This document shows, piece after piece, positions 28,049 to 36,544 of a DNA stretch of 64,000 nucleotides. The notes under the pieces were generated by a model. That model worked only from the letters and a program-made list of their open reading frames with translations, did not search any database and was not told the DNA's origin. Each line of letters opens with the position of its first letter. Position 1 is the first letter of the stretch. The position numbers were made by a program, and so were the translations under genes. Origin of the DNA: Sandaracinus amylolyticus (lineage in GTDB: Bacteria > Myxococcota_A > Polyangia > Polyangiales > Sandaracinaceae); assembly GCF_021631985.1 (NCBI RefSeq), contig NZ_CP070225.1, positions 9,796,001 through 9,860,000 of the forward strand, written 5' to 3'.

Positions 28049-28401
28049 TCAGTACCCCCAGCGCCGCCGGCGACGCTCCACGTCCTCCATCGCGCGCGCG
28101 CCCTCCTGTGCGGCCTGGAGCACGTCGGCGACGAACACGTCGAAGAGCCCGCGCGAGCTCTCGCGCTGTGCCTGCGCGATCGCCTCGGCTCGCCGATCGA
28201 CCTTCGGCGGCGCGGAGAGCGCGCGCCGGACGAGGTCTCGACGGTCTCGTCCTCGCGATCGAGCGCGGCGAGCGCGGCGCCTTCCCCGTGATCGAGGAAG
28301 AACCCGGTGCAGCGCGGGCAGTAGTCGATCTCGATCGCGCTCTCGCCGAACGTGCGCCGCATCGCCTGGAACGGGATCTGGCACTTCGGACAAGCACGCA
28401 T
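28049..28401 (-). pseudogene. Zinc-ribbon (zf-TFIIB type) protein gene with apparent 1-base frameshift
   Basis: From ATG 28401 the frame reads MRACPKCQIPFQAMRRTFGE and then IEIDYCPRCTGFFLDHGE, the CxxC...CPxC pattern of TFIIB-like zinc-ribbon proteins, up to DREDETVE. It then loses coding character. A second frame starting LVRRALSAPPKVDRRAEA and continuing through QESSRGLFDVF-like helices to ERRRRRWGY and a stop at 28049 looks like the natural C-terminus. Adding one base near 28236-28240 joins them into a 117-aa protein. Either a recent mutation or a sequence error explains this. The function of this small family is unknown; it may bind nucleic acid or protein. Confidence 0.65.
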
Positions 28402-28434
28402 GACGAAGAGCGTAGACCGGTCCGACAACGCACC

Positions 28435-28446
28435 GCGAGCGCTCGC
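28435..28446. repeat. 12 bp perfect palindrome
   Basis: GCGAGCGCTCGC lies in the 57-base gap between the zinc-ribbon start and the next upstream gene on the same strand. It could be part of an operator, but palindromes of this composition are easy to obtain by chance at this GC content. Confidence 0.25.
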
Positions 28447-28458
28447 TTCCTGCGCTCC

Positions 28459-29088
28459 TCACTCGAGCTCGTCCTCGAACCACTCTCCGTCGCGCACACC
28501 GACGCGGATGCGCCCGAGGTCCGTCTCCAGCTCGAGCTCGCACGGCTGCGGCTCGGTCGCGTCGATCATCGCCACGAACGCGTTCACGCTCGCCGCCACG
28601 CGCTCCTGCGCATCGCTCGCCAGCGGCGCGCCTTGCTCGTCGATGAGCTGCGCGCCCACCGCGGGTCCGCTGCCCGCGCTGTACGCGCTCAGCACGTGGC
28701 CGGTGTCGCGATCGCGCAGCACGTACACGAAGCCGTCGCGCTGCACCTCGGGCGGCGGCCCGTAGTGCGTCCACAGCCGGCACAGCCAGTTGCCGAGCGA
28801 CATGCGCGCTGCGCCGCGCCCTGCGCGCAGGTCCTCGAGGCTCGCCCAGCCACGCGCCCTCGTCGTGCTCCGACCGAGCGCCGGATCGACGAGCTCGAAG
28901 CGCGACGGCGGCGGCACGTCACCTCCGCCCTCGCCCATGCGCTCCGCGACGCCGCGCGCCGGATCTTCGAGCGCGTGACCGCCCGCGCTCTCTGCCCTCG
29001 AAGCGCGATCGCGATCCTCCTCTTCGTCGCGGCCGCACTCGCAGCCCGAGACGAAGACGAGGATCCCGATCAGGAAGGTCGCACGCAT
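28459..29088 (-). CDS. Hypothetical lipoprotein
   Basis: 209 aa. MRATFLIGILVFVSGCECG gives a lipobox with C16, and an acidic linker follows. The body contains RMSLGNWLCRLWTHYGPPP and ends in an acidic DGEWFEDELE. Segments such as GFVYVLRDRDTGHVLSAYSAGSGPAV look like beta strands. No family is recognised. It sits between the larger carboxypeptidase-regulatory-like lipoprotein and the zinc-ribbon gene, all on the minus strand, so a loose operon is possible. Confidence 0.7.
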   Translation of the reverse strand: MRATFLIGILVFVSGCECGRDEEEDRDRASRAESAGGHALEDPARGVAERMGEGGGDVPPPSRFELVDPALGRSTTRARGWASLEDLRAGRGAARMSLGNWLCRLWTHYGPPPEVQRDGFVYVLRDRDTGHVLSAYSAGSGPAVGAQLIDEQGAPLASDAQERVAASVNAFVAMIDATEPQPCELELETDLGRIRVGVRDGEWFEDELE

Positions 29089-29116
29089 CGCGCGGAGGAT
29101 ACCGCGCGTCCCGTGC

Positions 29117-30532
29117 TCAAGGCTGATAGACGAACACGCCGCGCAGGTCCTCGGTCGCGCTGATCAGCACGCGCTCACCGCGATCGTCCGACCAGCTCCA
29201 CGCGCGGAACTGATAGATCATCCCGGCCTCGAGCTCCGCGCCGCTCCACGTGTAGCTCACGGTCTCGCTGCCGGTGACGCGCGGCACGTCGACGTTCTCG
29301 TGCACGAGGTTGCCGAACGCGTCGTACACGCGCACTTCGTAGCCCGCTTCCGACGAGTCGTCGGCCCACGTGAAGGTCGGCTGCGCGCTGGTCACGGTGT
29401 CGATCGTCTCCGCGCCGGGCGACACGACCGCGAGCGCCTCGGTGACCTTGAAGCCCTCGCCGAGATCGACGGTGCCCGCGTTCGGCGCGACCTCGAAGTG
29501 CACGATCTCGGTGCCGCCGATGCTGGTGTCGGGATCGCGCACCAGGCCGTCGTTCTCGAACGCCGCGAGCGCCACGTAGAGCCCGGGCGCGACGCCCTCG
29601 ATGCTGAACCCGCCGCTCACCGGCGCGACGCGGAGGCCCGGAGGTGCCTCACCACGCGCGGTGTTCTCGACGAACGTCGACTCGGGCACGAGGATGACGC
29701 TCGTCGTCGCTCCGCCGGGCGCGTTGACGATCTGCACCGTGCCGGTGACCGTCGAGAGCCCGTCGGTGCTCGCGCTCAGGACGACGCCCGTCGTCTCCGG
29801 CCCGACCACCGAGACCTCGACCGGCGTCACCGCGAGGCCCTGTCGATACCCCGCGATCGTCGTGGTGCTCGTCGGCACGTCGAAGAGCACGAACGCGCCT
29901 TCCTTGTCGGTGATCGCGCTCGCGACCGCGCGGCCGCTCTGCTCCGCGACGACGAGCACGCCTGCCGAGAGCTCGTGATCGATCACGCCGACCACGTCCG
30001 CGACGCCCGACGCCACGTCGTCGCGCGCGATCAGCGCGATGTCGGTCGCGGCGTTCATCACGACGAGGTCGTCGTCGGCCGTCGCGACCGCGGTCGCGAG
30101 ATCGACCGGGATCGCGGTGCGCGGCGCGGTCGGGTACGACTGATAGCCCGCCGCGTCGGCGCGCAGCGTGATCGCGTCGGTCACCGGCACGCCGTCGGCG
30201 TCGCGACGCGACGGGACGGGCAGCGAGTACATGCCGTCGGTCGCGCTCTCGACGACGGTCGAGCGCGCCGCACCGTTGGCGTCGAACGCGACGACGCGTG
30301 CGCCCGCGATGCCCTCGTCGGTGCCCATGTCGAGCACGCGGCCGCGGACGATCACGGGCGCGAAGCACGCAGGCTCACCGTCCAGCACCTCTTCGCACAC
30401 GAAGCCGTCGTCGCAGCCCTCGGCGCTCCCGGGCGTACACGCCTCGGACTCGTCGTCGCCGCAGCCCGCGACCGTCGTCAGCGCGAGCGCGATCGCGAGG
30501 ATGGAGAGAAGGGACGAGTTGCGATCGGACAT
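29117..30532 (-). CDS. Lipoprotein with carboxypeptidase-regulatory-like/Ig-like repeats
   Basis: 471 aa; GGAGGTGGC lies directly before ATG 30532. Lipobox TVAGC (C24). A short Cys-rich part (ACTPGSAEGCDDGFVCEE) is followed by modules beginning VIVRGRVLDMGTDEGIAGARVVAFDANG. This is the CarboxypepD_reg-like beta-sandwich pattern. Further modules (VTGTVQIVNAPGGATTSVIL, PTFTWADDSSEAGYEVRVYDA) resemble Ig/fibronectin type III folds. Such proteins are usually surface-exposed. No enzyme motif is seen. It lies upstream of, and possibly co-transcribed with, the lipoprotein gene 28 bases downstream. Confidence 0.78.
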   Translation of the reverse strand: MSDRNSSLLSILAIALALTTVAGCGDDESEACTPGSAEGCDDGFVCEEVLDGEPACFAPVIVRGRVLDMGTDEGIAGARVVAFDANGAARSTVVESATDGMYSLPVPSRRDADGVPVTDAITLRADAAGYQSYPTAPRTAIPVDLATAVATADDDLVVMNAATDIALIARDDVASGVADVVGVIDHELSAGVLVVAEQSGRAVASAITDKEGAFVLFDVPTSTTTIAGYRQGLAVTPVEVSVVGPETTGVVLSASTDGLSTVTGTVQIVNAPGGATTSVILVPESTFVENTARGEAPPGLRVAPVSGGFSIEGVAPGLYVALAAFENDGLVRDPDTSIGGTEIVHFEVAPNAGTVDLGEGFKVTEALAVVSPGAETIDTVTSAQPTFTWADDSSEAGYEVRVYDAFGNLVHENVDVPRVTGSETVSYTWSGAELEAGMIYQFRAWSWSDDRGERVLISATEDLRGVFVYQP

Positions 30533-30609
30533 GCCACCTCCACCGGCGGTCTTGCAGCCGGTCGGACGGTGGATGACCAGACGTCGCCGATCGCTTCACG
30601 CGCGGGGTG

Positions 30610-30631
30610 AGCCCGTGTGCGGACACGGGCT
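30610..30631. terminator. Perfect 9 bp stem after the pirin gene
   Basis: AGCCCGTGT (30610-30618) pairs with ACACGGGCT (30623-30631) around a GCGG loop. It starts 8 bases after the pirin stop on the minus strand and about 80 bases before the next gene start. It is either a terminator for pirin or a leader hairpin for the lipoprotein gene. There is no T-tract. Confidence 0.45.
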
Positions 30632-30638
30632 GCTCCCT

Positions 30639-31532
30639 TCACTCCACGATGCGGGTCTCGGGCTTGATCGAGCCCATGCGGCCCGACTGGTAGTCGAGGA
30701 TCGCCTGCTTGATCTCGCCCGGCGCGTTCATGACGAAGGGCCCGTACCACGCGACCGGCTCACGGATGGGAGCACCGCTCAGCAGCAGCACCTCCATCGG
30801 CTCGCTCGCATCGCTCGGCACCGCGAGCTCGACCGCGTCACCGCTCGCATCGAGCACCGCGAGACGTCGCGCTTCGATCGCCGCGCCACCCACCGTGCCC
30901 GCGCCGCGGAACACGTACGCGCCCGCCGCGTGCGTCGCGTCGATGGGCTGCACCACGCGACCACCGGGCGCGATCGTGAAGTGCAGGTACGTGATCGGGA
31001 CGTGGGTCTCGATCACCGCGCTCGCGCCGAGCGCGCTGCCCGCGACGACGCGCACCTTCACCTTGCCGTCCTCGCTCGTCGCCTCGGGGATGCGGTGCAC
31101 GTCCTGGTAGCGCGGCGCCGTCATCTTCAGGCGACGCGGCAGGTTCACCCAGATCTGGAAGCCATGGACGCGGCCACCGCGCTCGCGGATCGCGCGCGAC
31201 GGCATCTCGGAGTGCACCACGCCGGAGCCCGCGGTCATCCACTGCACCGAGCCCGCGGAGAGCTTGCCGGAGAAGCCCGCCGAGTCCTCGTGCTCGACCT
31301 CGCCCTCGAGGATGTACGAGATGGTCTCGAACCCGCGGTGCGGATGATCGGGCGCGCCGACGGCCTCACCGGGCGCGTAGTCCACCGGCCCCATCTCGTC
31401 GATCATCAGGAACGGATCGAGCGTCTCGAGCGCCTCGGTCGGGAAGGGCCGATGCACCACGAACCCCGCGCCCTCGACGGTGCGCTGCGCGGGCACGATG
31501 TTCGTCACGGAACGGAGCGTCGTCGTCGTCAT
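30639..31532 (-). CDS. Pirin family protein
   Basis: 297 aa, the usual pirin length. The N-terminal cupin carries the pirin metal-site signature DHPHRGFET (H63, H65) and later GSGVVHSEMP (H107, E109), which together bind the metal ion. The C-terminal cupin follows from about residue 170 (THVPITYLHFTIAPGG) and ends with the typical AILDYQSGRMG. Pirins are non-haem iron cupins; bacterial members include quercetinase-like enzymes and redox sensors. The role here is not indicated by neighbours. ATG 31532 is the start. Confidence 0.93.
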   Translation of the reverse strand: MTTTTLRSVTNIVPAQRTVEGAGFVVHRPFPTEALETLDPFLMIDEMGPVDYAPGEAVGAPDHPHRGFETISYILEGEVEHEDSAGFSGKLSAGSVQWMTAGSGVVHSEMPSRAIRERGGRVHGFQIWVNLPRRLKMTAPRYQDVHRIPEATSEDGKVKVRVVAGSALGASAVIETHVPITYLHFTIAPGGRVVQPIDATHAAGAYVFRGAGTVGGAAIEARRLAVLDASGDAVELAVPSDASEPMEVLLLSGAPIREPVAWYGPFVMNAPGEIKQAILDYQSGRMGSIKPETRIVE

Positions 31533-31835
31533 GACGCCTCACGCTAGCCACGCCACGACATCGATGGAAGTGATGGATCCACGATGGGTCCCATCGACGC
31601 AATCGATGAGCAACCGCGCGCTGCAATCCATCTCCACACGTCGCACCAGCACGTCGGGGTCCCCAAAATCCCGCGCGAAGCGCGCACACGCGCGCAGCGC
31701 GGTGCGACACGCGAGCGTCCGGACCGCGGCGAAGCGCGGACCGGTCGCGAGCCATCGACCCCCCAGCCAGCGAGTCGGCAGAACCGCGGTACCGGGCAGA
31801 CCCACCCCCCGCGCCTCTCGCCGAAGCGCCAACGA
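31533..31835. other. 303-base intergenic stretch with hairpin and dispersed box
   Basis: No credible gene; the ORFs here have no recognisable protein character. It contains the pirin upstream region, a hairpin with one A-A mismatch at 31719-31744 (CCGGACCGCG paired with CGCGGACCGG around GCGAAG), and a 26-base box at 31799-31824. The box recurs at 46662-46688 after another minus-strand gene. Confidence 0.55.
31799..31824 (-). repeat. Dispersed 26 bp box, copy 1
   Basis: On the plus strand it starts GACCCACC, then CCCCGCGCCTCTCGCCGA. Copy 2 at 46662-46688 has the same bases plus one extra A after GACCCACC. Each lies 5-12 bases downstream of the stop of a minus-strand gene, which points to a 3' untranslated or terminator-associated element. 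Confidence 0.5.
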
Positions 31836-32444
31836 TCAGAAGGCGATCGCGCCCCCCCCGATGATGTTGATCCACGAGTTGCTCCCGAACGACAGGAAGC
31901 TCCCGCGCACGAAGAGCTCGATCCGCTCCACGAACAAGAAGCGCAGATCCGCGTCCGCGGAGAAGTCGAACCACTCGCCCGCCGAGCCGAACACCGCACC
32001 GAGCTGCAGCGTGATCGCGCCCTGGCAGCGCACGACCGTGTCCTCGCAGAACCACGCGTATCCACCGACGCGCGCGCCGACCTGGTAGATCTGCCCGCCG
32101 GTCGTGAACATCTGTGCCGCGCCGATGCCGAACGACACGAACTCGAGCGGCGGCGGCATCCACTCGAGCTCTTCGGTCACTCGCCCGTAGACCGGCTCGG
32201 ACGCCGCGACCGGCCCCGACGTCTGCAGGCCCACGCCGCCGCCCACGCGCAGGCGGAATTCGGGGAGCGTGAGCGTCGGGACCATCTCCTCTTCGAGCTC
32301 TTCGATCGACGGCTCGGGGTCGGGCGAGGTCGTGGTGGGCGGGGGCACGACCTCGGCATCGTCGTCCTGCGCGCGCACGAGCGCGGGGCTCGTCGCGATC
32401 ATCGCGAAGAGGAGGGCTGGGACGACGATCCGTCCGGCAATCAT
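31836..32444 (-). CDS. Secreted hypothetical protein, probable small outer-membrane beta-barrel
   Basis: 202 aa from ATG 32444; the longer frame upstream is noise. MIAGRIVVPALLFAMIATSP followed by ALVRAQ is a signal peptide with an ARAQ-like cleavage site. After an acidic linker (SIEELEEEMV), alternating segments (FRLRVGGGVGLQT, GGQIYQVGARVGGYAWF, ITLQLGAVFG, ADLRFLFVERIELFVRGSFL) read like a small beta-barrel that ends GGGAIAF. The C-terminal Phe is typical of outer-membrane proteins recognised by the BAM machinery. No family is recognised. Confidence 0.72.
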   Translation of the reverse strand: MIAGRIVVPALLFAMIATSPALVRAQDDDAEVVPPPTTTSPDPEPSIEELEEEMVPTLTLPEFRLRVGGGVGLQTSGPVAASEPVYGRVTEELEWMPPPLEFVSFGIGAAQMFTTGGQIYQVGARVGGYAWFCEDTVVRCQGAITLQLGAVFGSAGEWFDFSADADLRFLFVERIELFVRGSFLSFGSNSWINIIGGGAIAF

Positions 32445-32566
32445 GGGCGCGAGCGTGTCCGAAGGTGGACGACGCGACCAGCGGATTCGTGGCGGATCCG
32501 TGGCGGCGCGGAGGAGAAGGTGCGCGCGACGGAATCGCGGCGCGAGGGGCCACGTAGAGCACCTCG

Positions 32567-33667
32567 ATGCGCAGGATCGGCATGGTGCTCGTGATCGTCG
32601 CGCTCGCGGCGGTGGTCCCGCGCGTGTGGCTGGGACGCGAGCCGGGGCGCCTCTACGACGGAGATCGCGCGACCCAGGACGCGCTCGCGCGCGAGGTGAT
32701 CGCGTACGCCCTGCGCGACGTGGACGAGGGCGCGTTCCACACCGGCAGCGCGCTCTTCGACGGTGAGTGGGCGTTCGGCACGCACCAGATGACGCTGCTC
32801 GCGCTCGGGCAGATCGTGCTCGAGCACCCCGAGCTCCGCGATGCGTACCTGCCGGCGATGCGCCGCGCCGCGGATCGTCTCGTCGACGCGAGCACGCTGC
32901 GCTTCGCGGCGTCGCGCTGGGGCGAAGATCCGATCGCCGCGCTCGATGGCGAGCACGGTCACGCGTACCTCGGATACGCCGCGCTCGCGCTCGGCATGCT
33001 GCGCGCGGTCGATCCCGAGACGCCGCACGCGGCGCTCCACGATCGCATCGAGGCCGCGCTCGCGCGTCGCCTCGCGCGCGCGCCGCACGCGCTGATCGAG
33101 ACCTATCCAGGCGAGAGCTATCCGCCCGACGTGCTCGCGGTCGCGGGCTCGCTGGGGCTGCACCAGCGCGTGACCGGCGCCGATCATCGCGCGCTGCTCG
33201 AGGTGTGGTCGCGCGCCTTCCGCGCGCGATGGATCGATGCGTCGGGCTACCTCGTGCAAGCGGGTGATGCGCGCACCGGGCAGGCGCGCGATGCGCCGCG
33301 CGGATCGGGCACCGCGATGGGCGCCTACTTCGCGTCGTTCGTCGATCGCGACATCGCGCGCACGCTCGACGAGGGGCTCGCGCGACGTGGGCACGCGACG
33401 TTCCTCGGCTTCGGCGGCGTGCGCGAGGGCACGGCGGGCGACATCGACTCGGGGCCGGTGTTGCTCGGCATCGGCGTGTCGGCGACCGGCTTCGCGCTCG
33501 CATCGGCGCGCATCCACGGCGATCGTGATCGTTACGTCGAGCTCGCCCGCACCGCGTGGCTCTTCGGGGTGCCGGTCGATCGCGAAGGTGGAGGACGGCG
33601 CTTCGTCGCGGGCGGTCCGCTCGGCAACGCCCTCCTGCTCGCGATGCTCACCGCGAGGGCCTCGTGA
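32567..33667 (+). CDS. Hypothetical membrane-anchored alpha/alpha-barrel-like protein
   Basis: 366 aa. MRRIGMVLVIVALAAVVPRVW is an uncleaved anchor or signal sequence. The rest is Ala/Leu/Arg-rich helices. Motifs such as GEWAFGTHQMTLLALGQI, GEHGHAYLGYAALALGMLR, PRGSGTAMGAYFASF and the C-terminal GGPLGNALLLAMLTA recall proteins with an (alpha/alpha)6 barrel, but no catalytic residues can be assigned. It overlaps the next small gene by GTGA, so the two are coupled. No SD is obvious; ATG 32567 is chosen because it gives the anchor. Confidence 0.65.
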   Translation: MRRIGMVLVIVALAAVVPRVWLGREPGRLYDGDRATQDALAREVIAYALRDVDEGAFHTGSALFDGEWAFGTHQMTLLALGQIVLEHPELRDAYLPAMRRAADRLVDASTLRFAASRWGEDPIAALDGEHGHAYLGYAALALGMLRAVDPETPHAALHDRIEAALARRLARAPHALIETYPGESYPPDVLAVAGSLGLHQRVTGADHRALLEVWSRAFRARWIDASGYLVQAGDARTGQARDAPRGSGTAMGAYFASFVDRDIARTLDEGLARRGHATFLGFGGVREGTAGDIDSGPVLLGIGVSATGFALASARIHGDRDRYVELARTAWLFGVPVDREGGGRRFVAGGPLGNALLLAMLTARAS

Positions 33668-33981
33668 AGCGCGTGCTGGTCGGGATCGCGCTGCTCGCGA
33701 TCACCCACGAAGCGCTGGCGATCGCGCTCGATCGTGCCGATCTGATCGAGCGCCTGCTCTCGCCGAGCGCCGACGCGCTGATCGCGATCCCGTTCGCGCT
33801 CGCGCTCTACGCGATCCGCCTCTTGCTCTTGTTCGTCGCGCCGGGCCTGGTGGTGATCGCGCTCACGGCGCGGGCGTGGTCGACTCGCTCGCGGCCGGCT
33901 GCTCGAGGTGGTCCAGCAGCGGCAGCGCGTGACGCAGGTACGGCCACCACCACGAATGCGTCCAGTACGCGCCGAGGATGA
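33664..33981 (+). CDS. Small membrane protein coupled to the preceding gene
   Basis: 105 aa from GTG 33664, which overlaps the preceding TGA. The first 65 residues contain two hydrophobic segments (LVGIALLAITHEALAIAL and LLLLFVAPGLVVIALTA). The last ~40 residues (from WSTRSRPAARGGPAAAARD) are low in complexity. They are encoded by the 119 bases that also code, on the other strand, for the end of the convergent EF-hand protein gene. The natural protein may once have ended near 33865. Function unknown; probably a partner of the upstream product. Confidence 0.6.
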   Translation: MKRVLVGIALLAITHEALAIALDRADLIERLLSPSADALIAIPFALALYAIRLLLLFVAPGLVVIALTARAWSTRSRPAARGGPAAAARDAGTATTTNASSTRRG

Positions 33982-36106
33982 CCAGCACCAGCGCCGCGAC
34001 CGCGACGCGCCCTCGCGTGCTGCTCGTGTCGTCCTCCGAGCGCGCGAGCACCGGCACGAGATCGCTGCGATCGATGCGCGAGCCCTCGGGGCGCGGCGGC
34101 TTCCGCGTGAAGAAGAGGCCGAGCCGGCGCGTGAGCATCAGTCGATCGTTGAGCGCCCATCCCGCGCCCTCGAGGAGGATCGCGAGGTTGCGCTTGCGCA
34201 GCTTGAGCCAGCCGAGGAACGCCGATGGCACCATCACGATCGCGGCGATCGCGATCGCGGCGCGCACCACGTCGACGAGGCTCATGCCCTGGAGCTGGTT
34301 CATCATGAACGCAGCCGACGAGCCCACCGCCGCGAGCGCGAGGCCGCCCGACGCGATCACGCCACCGAGCGCGCCCGCGCCCGCTCCCGGAGCCGCCGGC
34401 GCCGCCGCAGGCGCCGCAGCCGGCGCAGCCGCCGGAGGAGGCGCCGCGGCCGCCGCGTCGTGACGCGCGCGCTCTTCGCGCACTCGCGCCTCGGTGCTCG
34501 TGATCGTCGACTCCATCGCCGCGTCGCCGGTCTTGCCGAGCTCCTCGAGCTTGCCCGACACGAACCGCCCGACCCGCGCGAACGGCGCGATCGCGGCCTC
34601 CCACAGCGAGACGGGCTGGGGGACGATCTGCACCACGCTCGCGTCGAGCTCGATGTCGTCGGGATCGCGGAACACGCCGCGCTTGCCCACCGTGATCCCC
34701 GCCGAGGTGCCCGCCGTGACCGGCACCGCGACCTCGAACGGCGGCTTGCCCGCGGGCTCGATCTTCACGTACGCGACGAACGTGTTCGAGCTCTCGGCGA
34801 GCGCCGCGTGCGCGCCGCGATCGGGCACCTCGACCGCGAGCGCGAAGTGTCGTCCCCCGAGCGTCAGCGTGCCGCGCTGGAAGAGCGCCGAGCGCTTGTG
34901 GTCGAAGAGCTCGGGCATCGCGATGAAGTTGTTCGCGAAGCGCAGGATCCAGCGCTGGTGGAGGATCAGCTTCTCGAGCGACGCGATCGCCTCGAGCGTC
35001 GGCTTGTGCGCGAGGTCCTTCGCGATCGCCTCGCCGATCGCGTCGAGCTGCGCGCCGGTGATCTCGCGCAGCTTCGCGCCGAGCCCGACCACACGATCCT
35101 TCTCGCCCTCTTCGATCCACGCGAGGATCGCGTCGGACTTCGCGCGCAGATCGCGCCACGCGCCCTCGGGCAGCACCTCCGCCTCGCCGAGCACCGGTGC
35201 CACGACCTCGCGCCGGAACGTGTCGATCGCCTCGTACGCCGGGCCGCGCACCACCTCGGCGAAGCGCAACGTTCCGTCGGCGCGCGGCGGTGCGATCGGC
35301 AGCGCGCGCGCCGCCTTCGCGAGCGCTTCGCGATCACCGAGCGCACCACGCACGTGATCGGCGGGCAGGCGCAGCTGCTCACCCGCCTCGGGCTGCGCCG
35401 CGACGAGGCGGCACTGCACGAAGTACTCGTCGAGCGCGTCACGCGCGGCGCGCGTCGCCTTCGCGCGGGCGATGCTCGGCTCGCCCCACACCATCACCGC
35501 GCCCTCCACGTCGAGCCGCGCGAGCCCGGTGTCGCGGCGCTTGCGGAAGACCTCGAGCGTCGCCGCGTCGAGACCCTTCTTGCCCGCGAGGTTCTCCTTC
35601 GGATCGAGCACCGAGAGGATCGTGCGCACCGCATCCGCCGCGCCGGCGTCGGAGATCGTCTCGGGCGCGACGATGCCGTCGCCGTTGATGCCGCTCGCGC
35701 GCAGCGCCTTCGCGCTCTCGCGCACCTGAGCGAGCGAGATCGACTTCTTCTTCTCGGCGGACGTCGCCTCGAGGATCGTCTCGGCGGCGCGCCGCATCGA
35801 CGCGCCCTGCTTCGAGAGCGAGGAGAGCTCGAGCACGTCGCTCGCCTCGTCGATGCCGCGGTGCTCCTCGAGCATCTCCGCGGTCCACTTCACCGCGAAG
35901 CGCAGGTCGTCGCTCACGATGCGCCCGTTGCCGTCACGATCGAGCGCGTCGAGGAACGCGGCGTCGCACGCGAGCCCCTTCCGTGGGCACGCGGTCGCGA
36001 CCCAGAGCGCGTCGTGGAGCTGGATCGCCTGGAGGAGATCGGCGAACGAGCGGATCTCCACCTGGAGCGACCCACCGTACCGGCGGAAGACGAGGCTGGA
36101 CGACAT
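33863..36106 (-). CDS. Large EF-hand-containing membrane protein of unknown function
   Basis: 747 aa. Residues about 52-64 (DRDGNGRIVSDDL) match the calcium loop of an EF-hand, with ligands at positions 1, 3, 5 and 12 largely present. A second loop-like segment, NGDGIVAPETI, is near 145. The middle is a long soluble region without a recognised domain. A Pro/Ala-rich linker (AAAAAPPPAAAPAAAPA) precedes two membrane segments near the C-terminus (RAAIAIAAIVMVPSAFLGWL and VAVAALVLVILGAYW). This suggests a cytoplasmic or periplasmic sensor body tethered by a C-terminal hairpin. No neighbour explains it. The 3' end overlaps the convergent small gene by 119 bases. Confidence 0.72.
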   Translation of the reverse strand: MSSSLVFRRYGGSLQVEIRSFADLLQAIQLHDALWVATACPRKGLACDAAFLDALDRDGNGRIVSDDLRFAVKWTAEMLEEHRGIDEASDVLELSSLSKQGASMRRAAETILEATSAEKKKSISLAQVRESAKALRASGINGDGIVAPETISDAGAADAVRTILSVLDPKENLAGKKGLDAATLEVFRKRRDTGLARLDVEGAVMVWGEPSIARAKATRAARDALDEYFVQCRLVAAQPEAGEQLRLPADHVRGALGDREALAKAARALPIAPPRADGTLRFAEVVRGPAYEAIDTFRREVVAPVLGEAEVLPEGAWRDLRAKSDAILAWIEEGEKDRVVGLGAKLREITGAQLDAIGEAIAKDLAHKPTLEAIASLEKLILHQRWILRFANNFIAMPELFDHKRSALFQRGTLTLGGRHFALAVEVPDRGAHAALAESSNTFVAYVKIEPAGKPPFEVAVPVTAGTSAGITVGKRGVFRDPDDIELDASVVQIVPQPVSLWEAAIAPFARVGRFVSGKLEELGKTGDAAMESTITSTEARVREERARHDAAAAAPPPAAAPAAAPAAAPAAPGAGAGALGGVIASGGLALAAVGSSAAFMMNQLQGMSLVDVVRAAIAIAAIVMVPSAFLGWLKLRKRNLAILLEGAGWALNDRLMLTRRLGLFFTRKPPRPEGSRIDRSDLVPVLARSEDDTSSTRGRVAVAALVLVILGAYWTHSWWWPYLRHALPLLDHLEQPAASESTTPAP

Positions 36107-36199
36107 GACGGGCCGAAGGGTGCCCTACTCACGCGGTGCGACCAACCTCGTCGTTCGTCGAGGGCGCCCGGCGCGTAGTTCGACGGCGCGGAGTGACGC

Positions 36200-36523
36200 T
36201 CAGCGCTCGAGCACGAGCCCGGCCTCTTCCCAGTCCTTCTTGCCGCCCGCGTAGACGCGCACGTCCGGGTAGCCCAGCTGCGCCAGCGCGGCCGCTGCGA
36301 CGTGCGAATTGCGGCAGGTCTCGCTCGCGCAGTAGACGACGATCGTCACCTCGCGCTCGGGGACCACGCTCGCGGCGAGCTCGACCGCGCGATCGTGAGG
36401 GAAGTGCCGCGCGCCGGGCAGATGGCCCGCGGTGAAGGAACGCTCGGGCAGCGCCTCGAGCAGGACGACGGGCGTCCCGCGCGCGATCAGGGTGGTGAGC
36501 TCCTGGCGATCGATGGGGTTCAT
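36200..36523 (-). CDS. Single-domain rhodanese-like sulfurtransferase
   Basis: 107 aa. GHLPGARHFPH (about 33-43) is the CDC25/rhodanese substrate-side motif. IVVYCASETCRNSHVAA carries the active-site Cys (C65) and the loop Arg. The length fits a single-domain rhodanese such as GlpE or PspE, which moves sulfane sulfur or acts in thiol protection. AGGAGAACAG is a good ribosome binding site before ATG 36523. It is 21 bases after the DoxX gene and so forms an operon with it. The site overlaps a palindrome that matches the one before the LysR gene. Confidence 0.88.
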   Translation of the reverse strand: MNPIDRQELTTLIARGTPVVLLEALPERSFTAGHLPGARHFPHDRAVELAASVVPEREVTIVVYCASETCRNSHVAAAALAQLGYPDVRVYAGGKKDWEEAGLVLER

Positions 36524-36524
36524 C

Positions 36525-36543
36525 TGTTCTCCTGGGGTGAACG
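36525..36543. promoter_or_regulatory. Second copy of the LysR-type operator candidate
   Basis: TGTTCTCCTGGGGTGAACG matches 17 of 19 positions of the reverse complement of the perfect palindrome at 37099-37117. The T-N11-A spacing of LysR boxes is kept. It lies between the DoxX stop and the rhodanese start and overlaps the rhodanese ribosome binding site. It could be an internal operator or a second recruiting site. Confidence 0.45.
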
Positions 36544-36544
36544 A

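Noticed and set aside
31539-31832. 97-codon minus-strand frame in the pirin upstream gap
   Set aside because: No ribosome binding site, no domain, and it runs over the dispersed box and a hairpin.
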